From assembly GCF_022129445.1 (NCBI RefSeq), contig NZ_JADQAQ010000004.1, forward strand, positions 85,946-149,945: a stretch of 64,000 nucleotides of DNA, read 5' to 3'. The position numbers and the translations under genes were made by a program. The notes beneath the pieces were generated by a model, which was not told the DNA's origin, did not search any database, and saw only the letters and a list, made by a program, of their open reading frames with translations. Positions 35,246 through 44,567 of this stretch are shown here, piece after piece (within the stretch, counting starts at the first letter, position 1; every line of letters begins with the position of its first letter). The stretch comes from Photobacterium sp. Ph5. Lineage in GTDB: Bacteria; Pseudomonadota; Gammaproteobacteria; Enterobacterales; Vibrionaceae.

Positions 35246-35290
35246 AAAGCCCAATGTCTCACTTGAAGTGATAAACATTGGGCTTTGTTT
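35246..35290. terminator. Bidirectional terminator between the J-protein gene and the RND gene
   Basis: A 12-base stem AAAGCCCAATGT / ACATTGGGCTTT, with an inner palindrome TCACTTGAAGTGA, fills the gap between the convergent stop codons at 35236 and 35293. Confidence 0.88.
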
Positions 35291-35292
35291 TA

Positions 35293-38200
35293 TTAGGCCG
35301 TTTGTAATGGCATTACATGTTGCTGTTTACGTTTCATCAATAGCGTAAAAGCTGCAGGCACAAAGTAAAAAGAAAGTAATGTGGTCAATACTGTGCCGCC
35401 AGCAATGGTGACAGCAAACGGAGGCCAAAAACCACCACCTTCTAACATCAGAGGAATAAATCCACCAACGGTTGTAATCGTGGTTGATGTTATATGTCGC
35501 GTACAACTCATTACGGCAATATGAATGGCCTGTTTATCACCATTTAATGCGTTGGGATCCGCTTTTAGTTCGGAAAGGATGACAATAGCAGCATTGATCG
35601 CCAAACCAATTAAACCGAGTAAACCAATAATGACTGTAAAGCCAAACGGATAATTAAACAGCCATACTGAGAGCAGCCCTAGCCCTGATGCCATAAAGCC
35701 AACGGTGAAAATGATCAAACTTAATCTAAAAGAATTAAATGAAATCACAACCACCATGATCATGAGAGTAAACACCATGGATAGATTGGCGATGAGGTTA
35801 CCAACAGACTTATCTCGCTCTGCAGATTCACCCCCAATTTCAACGGTATACCCAGCAGGTAATGACGTCATATATTGATTGAGCTTTACTTTAAATACAT
35901 TCAATGCTGTTTGCGGTAAAACACCTGCTTCTAAATAGCCTTCAATAACATTAATTCGTTGACCATTTCGATGTGGTATTGCGCCACGTGTTGGGGTCAG
36001 TGATAGATCTGCTATGGATGAAATAGCAATACCTGAAAACTGATCACTTGCATGATTATTAACCCCTGGAATATGAAGGTTTGCTAAGTTCGTCATATTT
36101 TCGCGAGAGAGGTTATCCACTCGAACACGAATAGGGATTGCTTCTGCACCTTCGATAATATTGCCGTTAGTGATCCCAATCAGTGATGCTTGCAAGAGAT
36201 CTGCGATTTGAGTGAGGTTTAAACCGCTTAATTGGCTGGCTTGTTCATTCACATCCACACTGACTTTCGGTAAACCTGATAATAATGTTTCACGGGTATG
36301 CGTAACATTTGGCGTACTCGCCATCAATAAACGGATATCTTCACCAATGGTTTTCAATTTATCAAGGTTATTGCCGTATAAACGTACTTCAAGTGGCGCA
36401 TTAAACGGAGGGCCTTGTTCTAACTTACGAATTAAAATTTGTGCCTCTGGGATCGCTTTATCTAATTGCTTTTGCAGTTTAGGGATCAGCGTATTAGCAA
36501 CTTTAAAGTTATTGGTTTTGATCATCGCCTGAGCAAAGTTAGGTGTGCCTTGTTGGTTGGCGACCATGTTGTAGTAAAACGAGGGAAAATTAGTCCCAAT
36601 TAACCAATTAACTTGTTCGATATCCTTATATTCATTAAGTAAGTGATCGATTTTTTTCGTGGTTGCTTCTGTTGCATTGATACTTGCTTGTGGCGGTAAA
36701 AATACTTGGATCTCGAACATATCACGATCAGAAGGTGGGAAAAATTGTTCGGTTAACTGAGATGCACTCCAGATACCAACAAAAGGTAATACTGACATTG
36801 TAATGAGCGCTAATAACGGACGCTTAATTGCCATTTTTACGGTATTGCCAAATACATTCGCAAGCCAAGGTAGGGTTAATCCTGTTTGGTACCATGCATT
36901 ATTTGGGGTTTGTTTAGGAAGCCAACGCGCTGCGAATCCTGCAACCAGTGTATGAGCAATAAGATAAGAACCGATCAGAGAAAAAGATACGGTGATAGCA
37001 ATAGCACCTACAAATTCACCAGCAGGACCTGGCATTAAGAAAATAGGGGCAAAGGCAAGAATGGTTGTCAGTGTTGAACCAAGTAACGGAACCCATAAAT
37101 GTTGAATAGCTTTTAAGGCTGCATCGATTCGTTCAAGACCTTTCTTACGATAATGTTGAATAGTATCTACCATTACAATCGCATTATCGACCATGATCCC
37201 AAGCGCAACAATTAACCCCGTTACCGACATTTGGTTCATTGGTAACCCAGTAAAATGCATTAACGCGAGGGTGAATAAACAAGTAAGTGGTAATGATAGT
37301 GCAACAATAAACGCAGAACGGATCCCGAGAGTAATAAATAATACGATTAAGATAAGCGAGAAGCCGAGCAATAAATTTTGGGCTAAGTCAGTAAGACGAA
37401 CTTGGGTATAACCTTGCTGCTCAAAGATACGATTGAGTTTTATATTACTCGGAAGCTCTTGTTCAAATTGAGTCAGAAAGTGATTAACGCTCTTTGTCCA
37501 TTGATCAACGCGTAGATGAGGCTGCATACGCGCAGCAACAATAACAGCGAGCTTTCCATCGATAACAGCTATCTCTGCTGCTGGGTTTGTTTGCTGACGT
37601 TGAATTGTGGCAATATTTTCTAACCGTACAAGATGACCGTTACTATCAATAGTGATAGGTACTTGTCTTATACGATCAAGTGAATCTAAAGAATCTGCTA
37701 TTTCTAGACTAAATCGGCTTTGTCCATTTACCAGTTCACCGGCAGCATTTTTTGCATCTGCACCTTGTATGGCAGAAGAAATCGAAATGGCTGAGCGTCC
37801 TAATGCACTAACGGCAACAGGATCAATTTTTACCACGATTTCTTCTTCTGGTAAGCCATATTCATCAACAAACTCTGTACCATTGAGCGCACGTAGGCGA
37901 TTACCTAATTCAATCGCATAACGGCGTAGAGTGAGTAAATCTGTGGGAGAGTGACCTTGCCATGTAAGCGCTGTAATAACGGTAAAGGCATAAGAATGAT
38001 CGCTGTCTAAATTAGGCACAGAAGCACCGTCTGGTAAATTCGGTGTGATATCAGAGAGTTTATCTCTAGCATCAGACCATACTGGTTCTGAATCGGTAAC
38101 GCTGTCTTTTAGCTCGATACTAACCAGCGAAATTCCCGGACGAGAAACCGATGTGATGTTATTAATATCATCTATTTGTCGTAGTTTATTTTCAATTTTC

Positions 38201-38385
38201 TCGGTAACTAAGGCTTCAACACGTTCAGCCGTTGCCCCTGGATAATGGGTTATAATGGAAGCGTTACGATTGTTAATAATTGGGTCTTCAGCTCTTGGCA
38301 ACGAAGATAAGGCAGAAAGACCACTGACGATCAATAAAGCGACAGCCAAAACCAGTAGGCGAGTATTAGAAAGAATACGTTTCAT
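35293..38385 (-). CDS. RND efflux pump inner-membrane transporter
   Basis: This 1030-residue proton-driven transporter has the AcrB-type plan: twelve helices and two large periplasmic loops after helices 1 and 7. Seen are the N-terminal LPRAEDPIINNRNASIITHYPGA-type entry, LPEEEIVVKIDP in the docking region, the TM4 segment ALGIMVDNAIVMVDT, GSTLTTILAFAPIFLMPG and the C-terminal TTVGGFIPLMLEGGG. TM4 has VDN where AcrB has VDD, so one proton-relay Asp is Asn. It begins one base after the adaptor gene ends. No outer-membrane channel gene is present, so a shared TolC is likely. Substrates are unknown. Confidence 0.92.
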   Translation of the reverse strand: MKRILSNTRLLVLAVALLIVSGLSALSSLPRAEDPIINNRNASIITHYPGATAERVEALVTEKIENKLRQIDDINNITSVSRPGISLVSIELKDSVTDSEPVWSDARDKLSDITPNLPDGASVPNLDSDHSYAFTVITALTWQGHSPTDLLTLRRYAIELGNRLRALNGTEFVDEYGLPEEEIVVKIDPVAVSALGRSAISISSAIQGADAKNAAGELVNGQSRFSLEIADSLDSLDRIRQVPITIDSNGHLVRLENIATIQRQQTNPAAEIAVIDGKLAVIVAARMQPHLRVDQWTKSVNHFLTQFEQELPSNIKLNRIFEQQGYTQVRLTDLAQNLLLGFSLILIVLFITLGIRSAFIVALSLPLTCLFTLALMHFTGLPMNQMSVTGLIVALGIMVDNAIVMVDTIQHYRKKGLERIDAALKAIQHLWVPLLGSTLTTILAFAPIFLMPGPAGEFVGAIAITVSFSLIGSYLIAHTLVAGFAARWLPKQTPNNAWYQTGLTLPWLANVFGNTVKMAIKRPLLALITMSVLPFVGIWSASQLTEQFFPPSDRDMFEIQVFLPPQASINATEATTKKIDHLLNEYKDIEQVNWLIGTNFPSFYYNMVANQQGTPNFAQAMIKTNNFKVANTLIPKLQKQLDKAIPEAQILIRKLEQGPPFNAPLEVRLYGNNLDKLKTIGEDIRLLMASTPNVTHTRETLLSGLPKVSVDVNEQASQLSGLNLTQIADLLQASLIGITNGNIIEGAEAIPIRVRVDNLSRENMTNLANLHIPGVNNHASDQFSGIAISSIADLSLTPTRGAIPHRNGQRINVIEGYLEAGVLPQTALNVFKVKLNQYMTSLPAGYTVEIGGESAERDKSVGNLIANLSMVFTLMIMVVVISFNSFRLSLIIFTVGFMASGLGLLSVWLFNYPFGFTVIIGLLGLIGLAINAAIVILSELKADPNALNGDKQAIHIAVMSCTRHITSTTITTVGGFIPLMLEGGGFWPPFAVTIAGGTVLTTLLSFYFVPAAFTLLMKRKQQHVMPLQTA

Positions 38386-38386
38386 C

Positions 38387-39538
38387 TTAAGCCCCGTTAT
38401 CGTCAGTTAATGCTGGCTTGGTGGCTGTTTTTTGTTTCGGTGTTACGCTTGGGTTTATTGTCACGATTTGGCCTGGTACTAAACGATGTAATCCCGTTGC
38501 GATAATCTGTTCGCCTTCATCAACGGCACCTTGGATATAGGCTTTATCATTTGCCGCATAGAGGAGTTGTACTGAGCGTCGTTCAACTTCCGGCCCCGCA
38601 CCATTTTCAACAACCGCAAAAATATTCCATGTACCGCGAATACCATCAGTTAACGCTGATAAGGGAACCCAAAACCCTGCTTGCTGTTGTGTATCGTTGT
38701 AATTGAGATACGCTAATTCACCATTAATAACATTGGCATTCGTTGGCAATGAAAAACGGAAATTTATTGCACGACTATTAAGGTTCACGGTAGCACCCGG
38801 ATTGAGCAAAGTGACAGGGTATGTATCTTTACCCACCCGCACTATCCATGTTTTTTGTTGGGTCACGCTTTGTACCTTGTCGATAGGAATACCGATATGT
38901 ACTTCTTTGTTTTTATTCGCCAGCAGAGTAACAGTAGGAGAGCCTGCGTTTACAACATCGCCATGGGAAACATGACGTGCGCTGATGACCCCACTGTAGG
39001 GGGCAATAATTGTGGATTTCACTAACCGTAGTTGGTTTGCTGCAAGGGTCGCTGAGAGTTGACGATAGTTCGCTTGAAGCTCTTTACGTTGGCTTGTCAG
39101 GCTATCTATATCCGATGCCGCGCTAAAGCCTTTGGATTTCAGTGATTTTTGGCGTTTTAAATTAGCATTAACTAACTCAAGTTGCGCTGATATTTGAGCT
39201 TGTTGGGCTTTTAATTGGTCGGCTTCAGTCGCAAGTAATAAAGTATCGAGGGCTAAAAGAGGATCACCTTGCTGAACCGTGTCACCAACATTGACATAAA
39301 TACTGTCAATTTTACCGCTGAGTTCAAAGCCAAGGTTGGCCTGTTGACCCGCTTGAACAAAGCCGACGTATTCACGCTCAATCGCAAAATCTTGTTGTTG
39401 CTTGAGTTGATGAGTGTCTACATTAAGCAATTGTAATGATGCTTTATTTTCCTCTTTTGCTGGCGCATCACACCCAGTTAGCGTAGCTGTGCTCATTATT
39501 AAACATAACGCTAAAGAAGATTTGGTTATCCGTTGCAT
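38387..39538 (-). CDS. RND periplasmic adaptor subunit, lipoprotein
   Basis: This 383-residue membrane-fusion protein bridges the RND pump and an outer-membrane channel. The signal ends in the lipobox LTGC (near residue 23). The biotinyl-lipoyl halves are GFELSGKIDSIYVNVGDTV and TIIAPYSGVISARHVSHGDVV, flanking a helical hairpin (about 100-160, with LKAQQAQISAQLELVNANL). A beta-barrel and membrane-proximal domain follow. AGGAT precedes the start. Its stop codon is one base from the RND start, so the two are coupled. Divergent from the TetR gene, with operator repeats between. Confidence 0.93.
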   Translation of the reverse strand: MQRITKSSLALCLIMSTATLTGCDAPAKEENKASLQLLNVDTHQLKQQQDFAIEREYVGFVQAGQQANLGFELSGKIDSIYVNVGDTVQQGDPLLALDTLLLATEADQLKAQQAQISAQLELVNANLKRQKSLKSKGFSAASDIDSLTSQRKELQANYRQLSATLAANQLRLVKSTIIAPYSGVISARHVSHGDVVNAGSPTVTLLANKNKEVHIGIPIDKVQSVTQQKTWIVRVGKDTYPVTLLNPGATVNLNSRAINFRFSLPTNANVINGELAYLNYNDTQQQAGFWVPLSALTDGIRGTWNIFAVVENGAGPEVERRSVQLLYAANDKAYIQGAVDEGEQIIATGLHRLVPGQIVTINPSVTPKQKTATKPALTDDNGA

Positions 39539-39557
39539 TACTGGCTATCCTAATATT

Positions 39558-39619
39558 AAACTAGACTGACAAGTCCATATGATTAAAAAGTATACCATTC
39601 AAACTGGACTGTCTAGTTT
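39558..39619. promoter_or_regulatory. Paired operator sites between the RND operon and the tetR gene
   Basis: AAACTGGACTGTCTAGTTT (39601-39619) is a near-perfect palindrome with one mismatched pair. A second related site, AAACTAGACTGACAAGTCC, lies at 39558-39576. Both contain the half-site AAACTRGAC. This is the usual place and form for TetR-family repressor binding; the regulator at 39673 is the obvious candidate. Confidence 0.65.
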
Positions 39620-39672
39620 GATTGTGTGTATTTATGTAAATAATTAGCATTTATGTGCTCGTAGGTGGAAAA

Positions 39673-40281
39673 TTGCTAACAGCAAGAAGTCAATTAAAGA
39701 AACAACAAATATTAGATGCGGCGACTGAGCTCTTTACTCAACATGGTTATGCGATTTCTATGGATAGCATTGCATTGGCTGCGAATGTTTCTAAACAAAC
39801 GGTTTATGCGCATTTCAAAACTAAAGATGATCTGTTTGAAACTTGTATTCGTGCTAAATGCATGGAAAGCCAGATGGATAAATTGCCATTGGATGATGGA
39901 AGAAATCCGCGAGATGTCTTGTGTGATTTTGCTAAACGCTTTCAAACGATTTTGCGATCAGAAGAAGCCATAGTGACCTATAGAACGGCCATTCGTCAGT
40001 TAGAATCACACCCAGATTTAGCTAAGGTGTTTGTTTCTGCTGGACCGGATACGACCATCGCAATGTTGGCTCAATACTTATCTGTTCAACAACAACAAGG
40101 TGTGTTGAGATTTCCAATTTCAGCCACCGATGCGGCAATGCAGCTATTATTGATGCTACATGGGCGGATGGTATTTCTAGCGCAATTAGGTCAACCTTGT
40201 TATATGACAGAGCAGGAAAATGATGCTTATATTGAAAGCTGTGTTGATTTATTTATGACAGGTTACGCCGCAAAAAAGTAA
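39673..40281 (+). CDS. TetR/AcrR-family transcriptional regulator
   Basis: This regulator has about 202 residues. The N-terminal helix-turn-helix domain is typical: KKQQILDAATELFTQHGY, then MDSIALAANVSKQTVYAHFKTKDDLF. The C-terminal ligand-binding part is helical and resembles the AefR/AcrR C-terminal region. There is no ATG at the right place. TTG at 39673 lies a few bases after AGGTGG and is preferred; GTG at 39655 is the other option. It is divergent from the adaptor-RND operon, with two shared palindromes between, so it most likely represses the pump and itself. The inducer is unknown. Confidence 0.88.
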   Translation: MLTARSQLKKQQILDAATELFTQHGYAISMDSIALAANVSKQTVYAHFKTKDDLFETCIRAKCMESQMDKLPLDDGRNPRDVLCDFAKRFQTILRSEEAIVTYRTAIRQLESHPDLAKVFVSAGPDTTIAMLAQYLSVQQQQGVLRFPISATDAAMQLLLMLHGRMVFLAQLGQPCYMTEQENDAYIESCVDLFMTGYAAKK

Positions 40282-40310
40282 CGATAAACGATTGAGAAGG
40301 GATTTAATAA

Positions 40311-40913
40311 ATGGATATTAGTAAATACAAAGCTGTTATATTTGATATGGATGGAACCTTAGTGGATTCTATGCCTGCTCATATTTATGCTTGGCAACTC
40401 ACGTGTGAAGCACACCATATTCCTTTTGATCACGATTGGTTTTATACCATGGGCGGATCACCAACCTTAAATACGGCAAAAGCCCTCATTGAAAAGTACC
40501 AATTAGATGTAGATCCTGTTTATCTTTCTGAATCAAAACTCCATCACTTTGATGATATTAAACATAAAGGAGAGGTGATAACGGGAACTTTCGATGTATT
40601 GAAACAAGCAAAATCTAAAGGTATTCCAACCGCAATAGGTACGGGATGTCAGCGTCGCCACACTGAAGAAATTTTAACCAGCGCAGGCTTAATGCCGTAC
40701 CTTGATGTTATCGTTACAGCCAATGATGTTACACAGCATAAACCGTTACCTGATACTTTCTTACTGGCAGCACAGAAATTAGGTATTACGGCACAAGATT
40801 GTGTGGTGTTTGAAGATACGGAGTTAGGTTGCCAAGCAGCGAAAGCGGCAGGCATGGACTGCTACCTAGTGGCTGGTGGAGAAATGAAAGAATTCCGCTC
40901 AGCAAATATTTAG
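40311..40913 (+). CDS. yqaB: HAD-family sugar phosphatase YqaB-like
   Basis: YqaB of E. coli dephosphorylates fructose-1-phosphate and related sugar phosphates in the cytosol. The 200-residue protein has HAD motif I FDMDGTLVDS with the nucleophile Asp, a helical cap (about 20-85 with GGSPTLNTAKALIE), motif II IGTG, the motif III Lys in TQHKPLPDTFLLAAQ and motif IV VVFEDTELGCQAA. Residue order and length fit YqaB and beta-phosphoglucomutase-like phosphatases. It is 29 bases after the tetR gene and may be read with it. Confidence 0.88.
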   Translation: MDISKYKAVIFDMDGTLVDSMPAHIYAWQLTCEAHHIPFDHDWFYTMGGSPTLNTAKALIEKYQLDVDPVYLSESKLHHFDDIKHKGEVITGTFDVLKQAKSKGIPTAIGTGCQRRHTEEILTSAGLMPYLDVIVTANDVTQHKPLPDTFLLAAQKLGITAQDCVVFEDTELGCQAAKAAGMDCYLVAGGEMKEFRSANI

Positions 40914-40967
40914 TGTTAACTGAAGATCAGTTATGCTTGCGCGTCTATTCGCTTAATACTTATGATT

Positions 40968-41435
40968 ATGACCGATAAAAAATCAACGCATCAACGCGGA
41001 ACACGTCAACCGCATCCAAATAAAGGCCAGCCTTATACTATTTCTGAAACGCGATTTTGGTGCCAGCGGTTAGCAAAAACAGCCATTAGAGCACTGCATA
41101 TTTTAGGGGTTGCAGTATCTAGTGCTGGCTTTATGTTTGCTGTTGATAAATCACTTTGGATCAATTGGTGGCTATTAGCCATGATGAGCGGCGTTACCAT
41201 GATGTCGCTAGAAATTTATCGTTCAAAACTCTGGCTTATTCAGCTTAAAGGTATTTTAACGTTTGTTAAATTATTCATGTTGCTATCTATTGTTTGGCTT
41301 CCAGTACATCAAGCTCATATTTATATTGCTGTGATTTTACTTTCAGTGTTTATTGCCCATGGTCCTGCAGGGTTACGCCATTATTCTATCTGGCACCGTA
41401 AACGTATTGATGAGAAAAAACAGTTAAATGGTTAG
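40968..41435 (+). CDS. Uncharacterised membrane protein downstream of yqaB
   Basis: I do not recognise this 155-residue protein. After a hydrophilic basic N-terminus (about 1-35) it has about four membrane helices (about 40-57, 66-82, 95-112, 114-132) and ends in a basic tail (HYSIWHRKRIDEKKQ). ATG codons at 40962 and 40968 are both possible starts. It lies 54 bases after yqaB and could share its transcript. Confidence 0.6.
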   Translation: MTDKKSTHQRGTRQPHPNKGQPYTISETRFWCQRLAKTAIRALHILGVAVSSAGFMFAVDKSLWINWWLLAMMSGVTMMSLEIYRSKLWLIQLKGILTFVKLFMLLSIVWLPVHQAHIYIAVILLSVFIAHGPAGLRHYSIWHRKRIDEKKQLNG

Positions 41436-41530
41436 GTTATTGTAACTGTGTATATAGTAAGAAAAGCACGGATGCTGAATTAGACTTACACTAATAGGAG
41501 ATAGTGTATTGTTATCAATAGGACGATATT

Positions 41531-42232
41531 ATGGGACACCGCCACATTGTATTTTATTCTATTGTCATCACCGTTATTGTTCTTGTTGTATTTGCGTTAA
41601 GAGAGCAGAAAGTACATAAACAAACGGTTGATGAGAAGTTAGCGTCCGCGATACAAAAACAGATATTACCCTCAGATAAAACCTTATCTAAAACTGACTC
41701 AAAGCTGCCTTCTTATCTCTACGGTCGAGCAGATTTAAATAATGACGGTAGAGAAGAAACCTTTGTACTTATGCAGAGCGAAAGTTATTGTGAGAAAAAT
41801 GAGTGTAAAGCGTTTTTGTTTGATGATAAATATAAAATCATGGCGAAGTGGGAAAAAATTCAACAACCTGTTTTAGTTGGTGATCAAATAAGTAACGGTT
41901 GGAAAGATATTTTATTAACAGCTGATAATAAAATGTATGTTATCCAATATGCAAATAAAACCTATAATGAAAAGATATCGACAGCACCTAAATATACGGA
42001 TAAAGCACAAGCATTAGAAGCCGTAGGATTAGCAATTGATAGTGAATACTATCAAGCGAACGGCACTAATTTAGAGCTTGATTACAACCAGCCGATTTTT
42101 GATTGCCAAACCTGCTATTTATTTAGTTATGAAGAACTTGATGATACTAACAGTCAGCAACATTATTTAGCAGTCAATGTTGCGACTGGAAGTGTGAGAG
42201 AAGTTAAAGATCCAAGAGATGATCAGTTGTAA
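41531..42232 (+). CDS. Uncharacterised membrane-anchored protein
   Basis: The 233-residue protein has one N-terminal membrane helix (about 6-23) or uncleaved signal, and a periplasmic domain with four Cys in two close groups (CEKNEC and CQTC), which may form disulfides. A short stretch DLNNDGREE looks like a calcium-binding or FG-GAP-type loop, but the rest does not show that family's repeat. The end overlaps the last fimbrial gene by 10 bases in convergent orientation. Function unknown. Confidence 0.6.
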   Translation: MGHRHIVFYSIVITVIVLVVFALREQKVHKQTVDEKLASAIQKQILPSDKTLSKTDSKLPSYLYGRADLNNDGREETFVLMQSESYCEKNECKAFLFDDKYKIMAKWEKIQQPVLVGDQISNGWKDILLTADNKMYVIQYANKTYNEKISTAPKYTDKAQALEAVGLAIDSEYYQANGTNLELDYNQPIFDCQTCYLFSYEELDDTNSQQHYLAVNVATGSVREVKDPRDDQL

Positions 42233-42783
42233 TTCATAACAATGTTTAACCCCGATTGAAAATGACCAGCAGTTATCGGATCGCTATGGTTTATTACGAT
42301 AGGTTTGGCTGTGATATTTAAGTCCATGCGATTGCTAACATTAAGGTGATAAGGCGCATAAAATGTTAAAGGCTGATGGTTTTTCGCATTAACGCCGTTA
42401 ATTAATGTTTGAGAATAATGATTATCATTAGTGGCTAACTGTATACCTACATTAGCAAGACTGGTATTTAGTATTCCACTTGTTGGTAAGCCATTATGTC
42501 CATTTCTTGCTTGAGGGATAAATGATAATGTTAGACTTTGTTGGTTAAAGCCACCCTGACAAGTGATATTAATGGGGATTATTGTCGTTATATTGTTATT
42601 TTGGATTAAGCTTTCTTTTGTTAATCTTCCAAAATTAACATAATTTTTAGGCAGGCTTAGCTGGCAAATATTCGTTAGATCTGCCGTAATTGTAACTCTA
42701 GCTGTTGTAGAGTAGGTACTGTTAGCGGTAAAACTGGCAGTGCTTATGATAAAAGCTAAAAGAAATAAGCGAGTTCTATTCAT
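42223..42783 (-). CDS. Fimbrial or spore-coat-U-like subunit, last gene of the fimbrial operon
   Basis: This 186-residue secreted protein has a signal peptide ending near FTANS and an immunoglobulin-like pilin fold. TADLTNICQLSLPKNYVNFG with a Cys pair (NICQ and NITCQ) and the C-terminal GLNIVMNYN beta strand are typical of spore-coat-U/chaperone-usher subunits. Its start overlaps the end of the upstream subunit by 8 bases (ATGAATAG). It is likely a minor or tip subunit. Confidence 0.75.
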   Translation of the reverse strand: MNRTRLFLLAFIISTASFTANSTYSTTARVTITADLTNICQLSLPKNYVNFGRLTKESLIQNNNITTIIPINITCQGGFNQQSLTLSFIPQARNGHNGLPTSGILNTSLANVGIQLATNDNHYSQTLINGVNAKNHQPLTFYAPYHLNVSNRMDLNITAKPIVINHSDPITAGHFQSGLNIVMNYN

Positions 42784-43861
42784 AATTAACGACCATATTC
42801 ATCGTTGCGGATATGTATCCAGCAGTAATAGTTGCATGTTTGTCAAGTATCACTGGCGCGGCATAAAGATTAGCTGTTAGTGATTTAGCAATAAGGTAAG
42901 GAGTATTAAAACGAAAGTTTTCATTATTAGAATGAATACCATTTTTAACTTGCCAAGACATTTTAAAACCAATGGGGCTAATATGATGTTGATAGTAGCC
43001 TGTAAGTATATTTGTCGAGATGTTACTTCTATGAGTTGGTATAAAAGTTAAGTTCTGAGTCTGAGTATTTTGACAAAAGATCCTTAATGTTCCCGGATGC
43101 TGTTGTGCTATATTCGTATGATTATTTATATCTGATAATGAAATATGACCTAAGTTAATATTTATCGGTGTGATATCACAAGTCGGTTTGACTGGTTTAT
43201 TATTAATGATATTAACGTAAATATTTGGAATGTTACCTGTTCCATTAGGTGTGGAACCATTAATTGTTTGATCATCAAGATCAACAAAATCATTATAGTG
43301 AATATAGCCGGATGTTGTTGCTGTTGCTGCAATCGCAATAATACGACGAGGTGCATTATTGTTATATTTTCTTATTAGTAATGGTTCATTATTTAAAATA
43401 ATATCAAAAGTATTATTAATAGTATCATTATAGTCTAAATGAAATATATTAAACCAACTTATATAGGGAAAATAACCGGATGAATTTATGATTGCTGATT
43501 TATTTTCTGAATTTAGTAATGGAGATGATAGTTTAAGAATAAAGTTTTTATTATTAGAAAAGTACATTTCATTATTATTACCTGTAAATAGACCACTATT
43601 TTCGTCTTTTATTTCAAAATAACGATAATAAGATTTAATAACACCTGTAACAGTACAACTTGGCTGATATGTCACAGAGAGATGGCCGACAATATCACCA
43701 GAATGCTTACCTGTAATATCAATCGTTGGTTCAGATTGTGAGACTGAAATGATACAGCGATTTTTAAGGTAAATAATATCATGGTGATTAATAGTATCAG
43801 CATGAGATACATTTATTATCATGCTGATTAAAAATACTAAAGTAAAAAGGATGGTATTCAT
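42776..43861 (-). CDS. Two-domain fimbrial subunit, probable tip adhesin
   Basis: This 361-residue protein has a signal peptide ending at SHA, an N-terminal domain of about 180 residues and a C-terminal pilin domain (about 225-361, starting PTCDITPININLGHISL and ending SATMNMVVNYE). Two-domain subunits of this size are usually tip adhesins, with a receptor-binding lectin domain in front. The N-terminal part is Asn/Tyr-rich and not recognised. It starts one base after the chaperone gene. Confidence 0.72.
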   Translation of the reverse strand: MNTILFTLVFLISMIINVSHADTINHHDIIYLKNRCIISVSQSEPTIDITGKHSGDIVGHLSVTYQPSCTVTGVIKSYYRYFEIKDENSGLFTGNNNEMYFSNNKNFILKLSSPLLNSENKSAIINSSGYFPYISWFNIFHLDYNDTINNTFDIILNNEPLLIRKYNNNAPRRIIAIAATATTSGYIHYNDFVDLDDQTINGSTPNGTGNIPNIYVNIINNKPVKPTCDITPININLGHISLSDINNHTNIAQQHPGTLRIFCQNTQTQNLTFIPTHRSNISTNILTGYYQHHISPIGFKMSWQVKNGIHSNNENFRFNTPYLIAKSLTANLYAAPVILDKHATITAGYISATMNMVVNYE

Positions 43862-43862
43862 A

Positions 43863-44567
43863 TTATGCTTTACTTATCTTATAGCTTACATTCTCCCCAT
43901 AATCATTAATTGCTTTAAATGAAACTGAATGAATATGAGAAATAGAGTTAGGAAGTAAAACCGTACTATATGGTTTGAATACACATAAATTTTCGGTTGT
44001 TATCTTTGATAAATGTATTGTTTGATTATTTATAATTAGTTGCGTTATAGCAAAATAATAAGGTGTTGGATTTTCTATAAGAAAACGACCATTTTTATAC
44101 TTTATTTCTACTTGCTGTTCTGCGTTATTCCTCCCTGAAGATATAGATATCGGACGATAAATAAGTTTAACTCTGATATCCATTGCGATTTGTAACTCAT
44201 TACCATTATTTTTAGGTAGTTTTGGTATTTCTTGTACATTCAAATAGAAAAGAGATTCTTTATTTTTAGGCAAGTTATTATTTACTTTAATAATTCTATC
44301 TATCTGAACTTGACTTGGTAGTAATGAAAAGAAAGAAGGTGCAGGAATAAAATAAATGTTATGATCTTTAATATCACTGTTTTCAATCCAAACTTGTCCG
44401 CCATAAGTGCCTTTTGAATGATTTGTTATTTGAAAGCTGATATTTTTTTGATCACCAGAATAGATAAATCGAGTGCCATTTAAAACAAAAGAAGCATGAC
44501 AAGCTGCAGTATAGAGTCCTATAAAAAAGATAATTATTTGAATCGCGAGTTTATTTCGATTATGCAC
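43863..44567 (-). CDS. Periplasmic fimbrial chaperone
   Basis: Chaperones of this class donate a beta strand to unfolded subunits and carry them to the usher. The protein has 234 residues, a signal ending near AACHA and two Ig-like domains: RFIYSGDQKNISFQITN, then VKLIYRPISI, the domain linker, and the second domain with NPTPYYFAITQLIINN. The start is GTG at 44567 with AGGAGG six bases upstream, inside the end of the usher gene (8-base overlap). A TTG at 44591 has no ribosome site. Confidence 0.83.
   Translation of the reverse strand: MHNRNKLAIQIIIFFIGLYTAACHASFVLNGTRFIYSGDQKNISFQITNHSKGTYGGQVWIENSDIKDHNIYFIPAPSFFSLLPSQVQIDRIIKVNNNLPKNKESLFYLNVQEIPKLPKNNGNELQIAMDIRVKLIYRPISISSGRNNAEQQVEIKYKNGRFLIENPTPYYFAITQLIINNQTIHLSKITTENLCVFKPYSTVLLPNSISHIHSVSFKAINDYGENVSYKISKA

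Noticed and set aside
41660-41790. Calcium-binding or FG-GAP assignment for the 41531 gene from DLNNDGREE
   Set aside because: A single short motif without the family's repeats is not enough.
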